Below, piece after piece: positions 61,945 through 64,000 of a stretch of DNA of 64,000 bases; the first letter of the stretch is position 1; every line of letters begins with the position of its first letter. This DNA comes from Pacificispira sp033344895. GTDB taxonomy: Bacteria > Pseudomonadota > Alphaproteobacteria > UBA8366 > Aestuariispiraceae. Location of the stretch: positions 4,402,001-4,466,000 of the forward strand of contig OZ245920.1 of the NCBI GenBank assembly GCA_965229685.1. The letters run 5' to 3'. The notes beneath the pieces are model-generated. The model saw only the letters and a list, made by a program, of their open reading frames with translations, ran no database searches and was not told where the DNA came from. Both the position numbers and the translations under genes were made by a program.

Positions 61945-62696
61945 CGCGCCGTCAGGCCCTTGCGCGCGCTTACCCATTCGAAGTCATCCCATTCCGCAAT
62001 GTCACTCAGGAAGTCCCAGCACCCGTCATCATGCTCCAGGTGGTGGGTCAGAAGGCCCACAGGTTCGGCCGGGTCAGTCCCTTCGGCGGCCGTGCGGCGC
62101 CGTTGAAACGCATCGGTCAGAAGGTCGAAGGCCGCAGTCTCACCGATAAAGGCGGCCTGTCCGGTTTGCCGCTTGTGCTTCCAGTCCAGGATGTCGACAT
62201 GGGTGTTCAGGCTGGGCACGGAGCCGCCGGGCGGCCGGTCGTTATAGGTGGACAGGCCGGCCAGACCGATGTCTGTCGCCAGTGCCGCTACTTCCGGCGC
62301 AATCCGGTTCCAGGGCGGCACGAACAGCGGAAAGAAGGCACCGTCAAATGCCTGGGACAAGGTGTGAATGCCGCTGCGGATTTCCCGGCGTGCTTCCTCC
62401 GGATCGCGGGCGGCACCGAATTCCGCCTTTTTGCGGTCCGCCGGTTCGTGGTTCCGATGTGCATAGCCGTGCGGCAGGACGGTTACATTGTCGGGCACCG
62501 CGCCGGCCAGAGCGTTCTCCAACCCTTCAGGAATGACGGCCAGGGCCAGCGGGCGCCCGTTCGCTGCGCTGAACAATCGACCCAGCGCCCCCGTCGGCCG
62601 CACCGCGTCGTCATCGCGCCACCACAGGCGCGGCGGGCGCGGCAGGTCGCGCCAGGCTTCCAGCTCCTCCAGCAGGCGTGTGCGTGCATCGGTCAT
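61941..62696 (-). CDS. Polysaccharide deacetylase family protein
   Basis: This 251-residue NodB-like enzyme has WWRDDDAVRPTG (catalytic Asp region), the His-box VLPHGYAHRNHEP and the PPWNRIAPEVAAL motif. It likely removes acetyl groups from a cell-surface glycan; it has no signal peptide. Its start overlaps the stop of the frameshifted glycosyltransferase, suggesting joint action on the same sugar polymer. Confidence 0.85.
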   Translation of the reverse strand: MTDARTRLLEELEAWRDLPRPPRLWWRDDDAVRPTGALGRLFSAANGRPLALAVIPEGLENALAGAVPDNVTVLPHGYAHRNHEPADRKKAEFGAARDPEEARREIRSGIHTLSQAFDGAFFPLFVPPWNRIAPEVAALATDIGLAGLSTYNDRPPGGSVPSLNTHVDILDWKHKRQTGQAAFIGETAAFDLLTDAFQRRRTAAEGTDPAEPVGLLTHHLEHDDGCWDFLSDIAEWDDFEWVSARKGLTAR

Positions 62697-63861
62697 GTTC
62701 GTGTGCCTTCCGGAACGAGGTCCAGCAGGATCTGGGCCGAGCGTCTGGCACCGTCGGTGCGGTACGGCGCATCCGTGCGCCGCGGCAGGGCCGCCGCCCG
62801 GTCCACCGCATCGGCCAGACTTTCGGGGGTCAGCTCTGCCTCCGCAACCGCGACGGCGCGGCCGGCCCGCTCCAGCAGGCGGGCCGGGTCGGTTGTTCGG
62901 TTTCCTGCCGTGTCGGACCCGCGAAGGGAATCAGGACCGCCGGGCACCCCGTCACGGCCAGGTCGGCCACCGTATTATACCCAGCCTGGCTGATCGAGAG
63001 GGCGGCGACGGCGAGCAGATTGGGAAAATCCGGCCGGGACGGTTCCGCGACGATGCCCGGTGGCGGGTTTTCCAGAACCACCCGGTCTTCCGGCGGCAGA
63101 TTGGGTCCGATCAGGATGCGCCAGGTTCTGTCGGCGAGCCCGGTTCGGGGTTTGGCGGCCAGGGCCGCGCGGATCAGCGCTCCGCCGGTCGCGCCGCCGC
63201 CGGCCGAGACGATGACCTCGCCATGCCCATCCTTCCCGGCGGCGACCAGCGGCGGAGAGACGATTCCGGTGTAGATCAGGCGGTCTGCCAGGCTGGGCGC
63301 GGCGGTAAAGCTGTCGGCCAGTTGCGCGAAGGTCGGGTCGCCATGGATCAGAACCCGATCGAAGTTTTCGCGGGCGGTTTCGGCAATCTGGGCGGTCTTC
63401 AGGCGGTCCGGTCTGGCGACCAGAATGTCCCGGATCGACACGGCGGCCTTTGCCCCCATGCGATGGGCTTCCGCGATCAGCGGCAGCAGTTCGAACCGGA
63501 AGGCGCGGCGGGCGAAGGGGAAACCCTCGACCAGCAGAATGTCCGGCCGCGTTGCACGAAGGGCGTTCAGGCTCGCGGCGGCGCGCCGATCCCGCCACGC
63601 ATCATCGATCGGCCTGTCCGTATCGGCGTCGATCACGGCGGAGAATGCGGCATCCGCCGCCCGGGCCGGCGGAAGTTGAATGCGCGTCAGGCGATCCGCC
63701 TCGCCATCCGGGACCTGTCCCGCCACCCCGCCTTCGAGCAACGTGACCTCGAACCCCGCCTCCGCGCAGGCGCAGGCGATACGTTCGGCCCGGACGCGAT
63801 GCCCGATGCCCAGCATGTGCTGAACATGGAACAACAGTTTCGGGGCGGATCGGGTGGCCAT
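62693..63861 (-). pseudogene. Glycosyltransferase with apparent frameshift
   Basis: Frame one runs from the ATG at 63861 (KLLFHVQHMLGIGHRVRAER, VILVSAGGG-like donor region EVIVSAGGGATGGALI, SISQAGYNTVADLAVTGCPA) and keeps the family sense to ETEQPTR near 62886. It then leaves it, ending at 62830. The other frame resumes the expected sequence (ARLLERAGRAVAVAEAELTP) and ends at 62693. A single missing base in the CCCGGCCCGCC tract (about 62880-62888) explains both. Joined, the protein would be about 389 residues, normal for MurG-like GT28-type proteins. It could be a real mutation, a sequencing error, or a programmed shift. Confidence 0.75.
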
Positions 63862-63867
63862 GGCGGG

Positions 63868-64000
63868 TCAGGGGGTCCGGGGATCAGGCTGCAGGGGAAG
63901 GTTCAGGTGGTGGATTCGGATCGCGGAATCCGGCTCGATCCGGAAGATATGGGCAGCATCCCAGCGCAGCTTGTCCGGGGCCCGACCCGTCATATTCCAT
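63868..64000 (-). CDS. 3' end of a further gene (partial)
   Basis: An open minus-strand frame enters from the right edge and ends at a TGA at 63868, seven bases before the glycosyltransferase start. It reads KLRWDAAHIFRIEPDSAIRI and ends in PLQPDPRTP, with host-like codon choice (ATC, CTG, GAG). The family cannot be told from 43 residues. Confidence 0.45.
   Translation of the reverse strand, partial: WNMTGRAPDKLRWDAAHIFRIEPDSAIRIHHLNLPLQPDPRTP

Overview
The window looks like chromosomal DNA of a GC-rich alphaproteobacterium. Supporting signs are a TipF-like polar EAL protein, DUF1285 and DUF6111 genes beside a CCA-adding enzyme, the order 4.5S RNA / dnaX / ybaB / recR, a GAAC-N7-GAAC (alphaproteobacterial LexA-type) box, and a 'gene-transfer-release' three-TM holin. 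A Rhodospirillales-like organism is plausible, but the species cannot be named from sequence alone. Most genes are tightly packed, with many ATGA stop/start overlaps.

Layout: (1) 1-1880: start of a class IV (branched-chain type) aminotransferase and an acyl-CoA synthetase, both on the minus strand. (2) 1977-15446: a block of 13 intact minus-strand phage genes ordered like the T7 late region: capsid, small accessory protein, tail tubular A and B, small internal virion-like protein, two paralogous tail fibres, DUF4376 protein, small and large terminase, membrane/coiled-coil protein, SleB endolysin and holin. No portal, scaffold, large ejection proteins, integrase, repressor or replication gene is present. 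Two intrinsic terminators divide the block, and an SOS-box-like site lies in the 427-base region upstream of the capsid gene. (3) 15874-19916: DUF952, pyrD, a TipF-like degenerate EAL protein and a HAD-IIA phosphatase. (4) 19935-28017: a class V aminotransferase, then a MoxR / DUF58 / BatA-DUF4159 / membrane GATase-like operon, all on the minus strand. (5) 28156-31588: DUF1285, CoA-type Nudix, DUF6111, CCA transferase and SGNH hydrolase on the plus strand. (6) 31594-43022: secreted protein, small TM protein, patatin, mutS, DUF4139, GATase, recR, ybaB, dnaX, a tetR/GST divergent pair, and the 4.5S SRP RNA with its own promoter. (7) 43163-55346: ThDP decarboxylase, FAD/GcvT oxidoreductase, MASE1-CHASE hybrid kinase, alpha/beta hydrolase with lysR, and an SHMT-like enzyme with a divergent lysR. 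(8) 55353-61384: a four-gene peptide-type ABC importer. (9) 61453-64000: a PH-like membrane protein, a polysaccharide deacetylase, a glycosyltransferase with an apparent frameshift, and the end of one further gene.

The phage-derived block is the most interesting region. All its genes are open with good ribosome-binding sites, but it cannot build a complete virion by itself, and it has an apparent SOS-type control site. That fits either a domesticated, possibly podovirus-type gene-transfer or particle element whose other parts lie elsewhere, or a recently truncated prophage. The remaining regions are housekeeping and catabolic genes. Those at 43-61 kb suggest amino-acid, one-carbon and peptide use under local LysR control.
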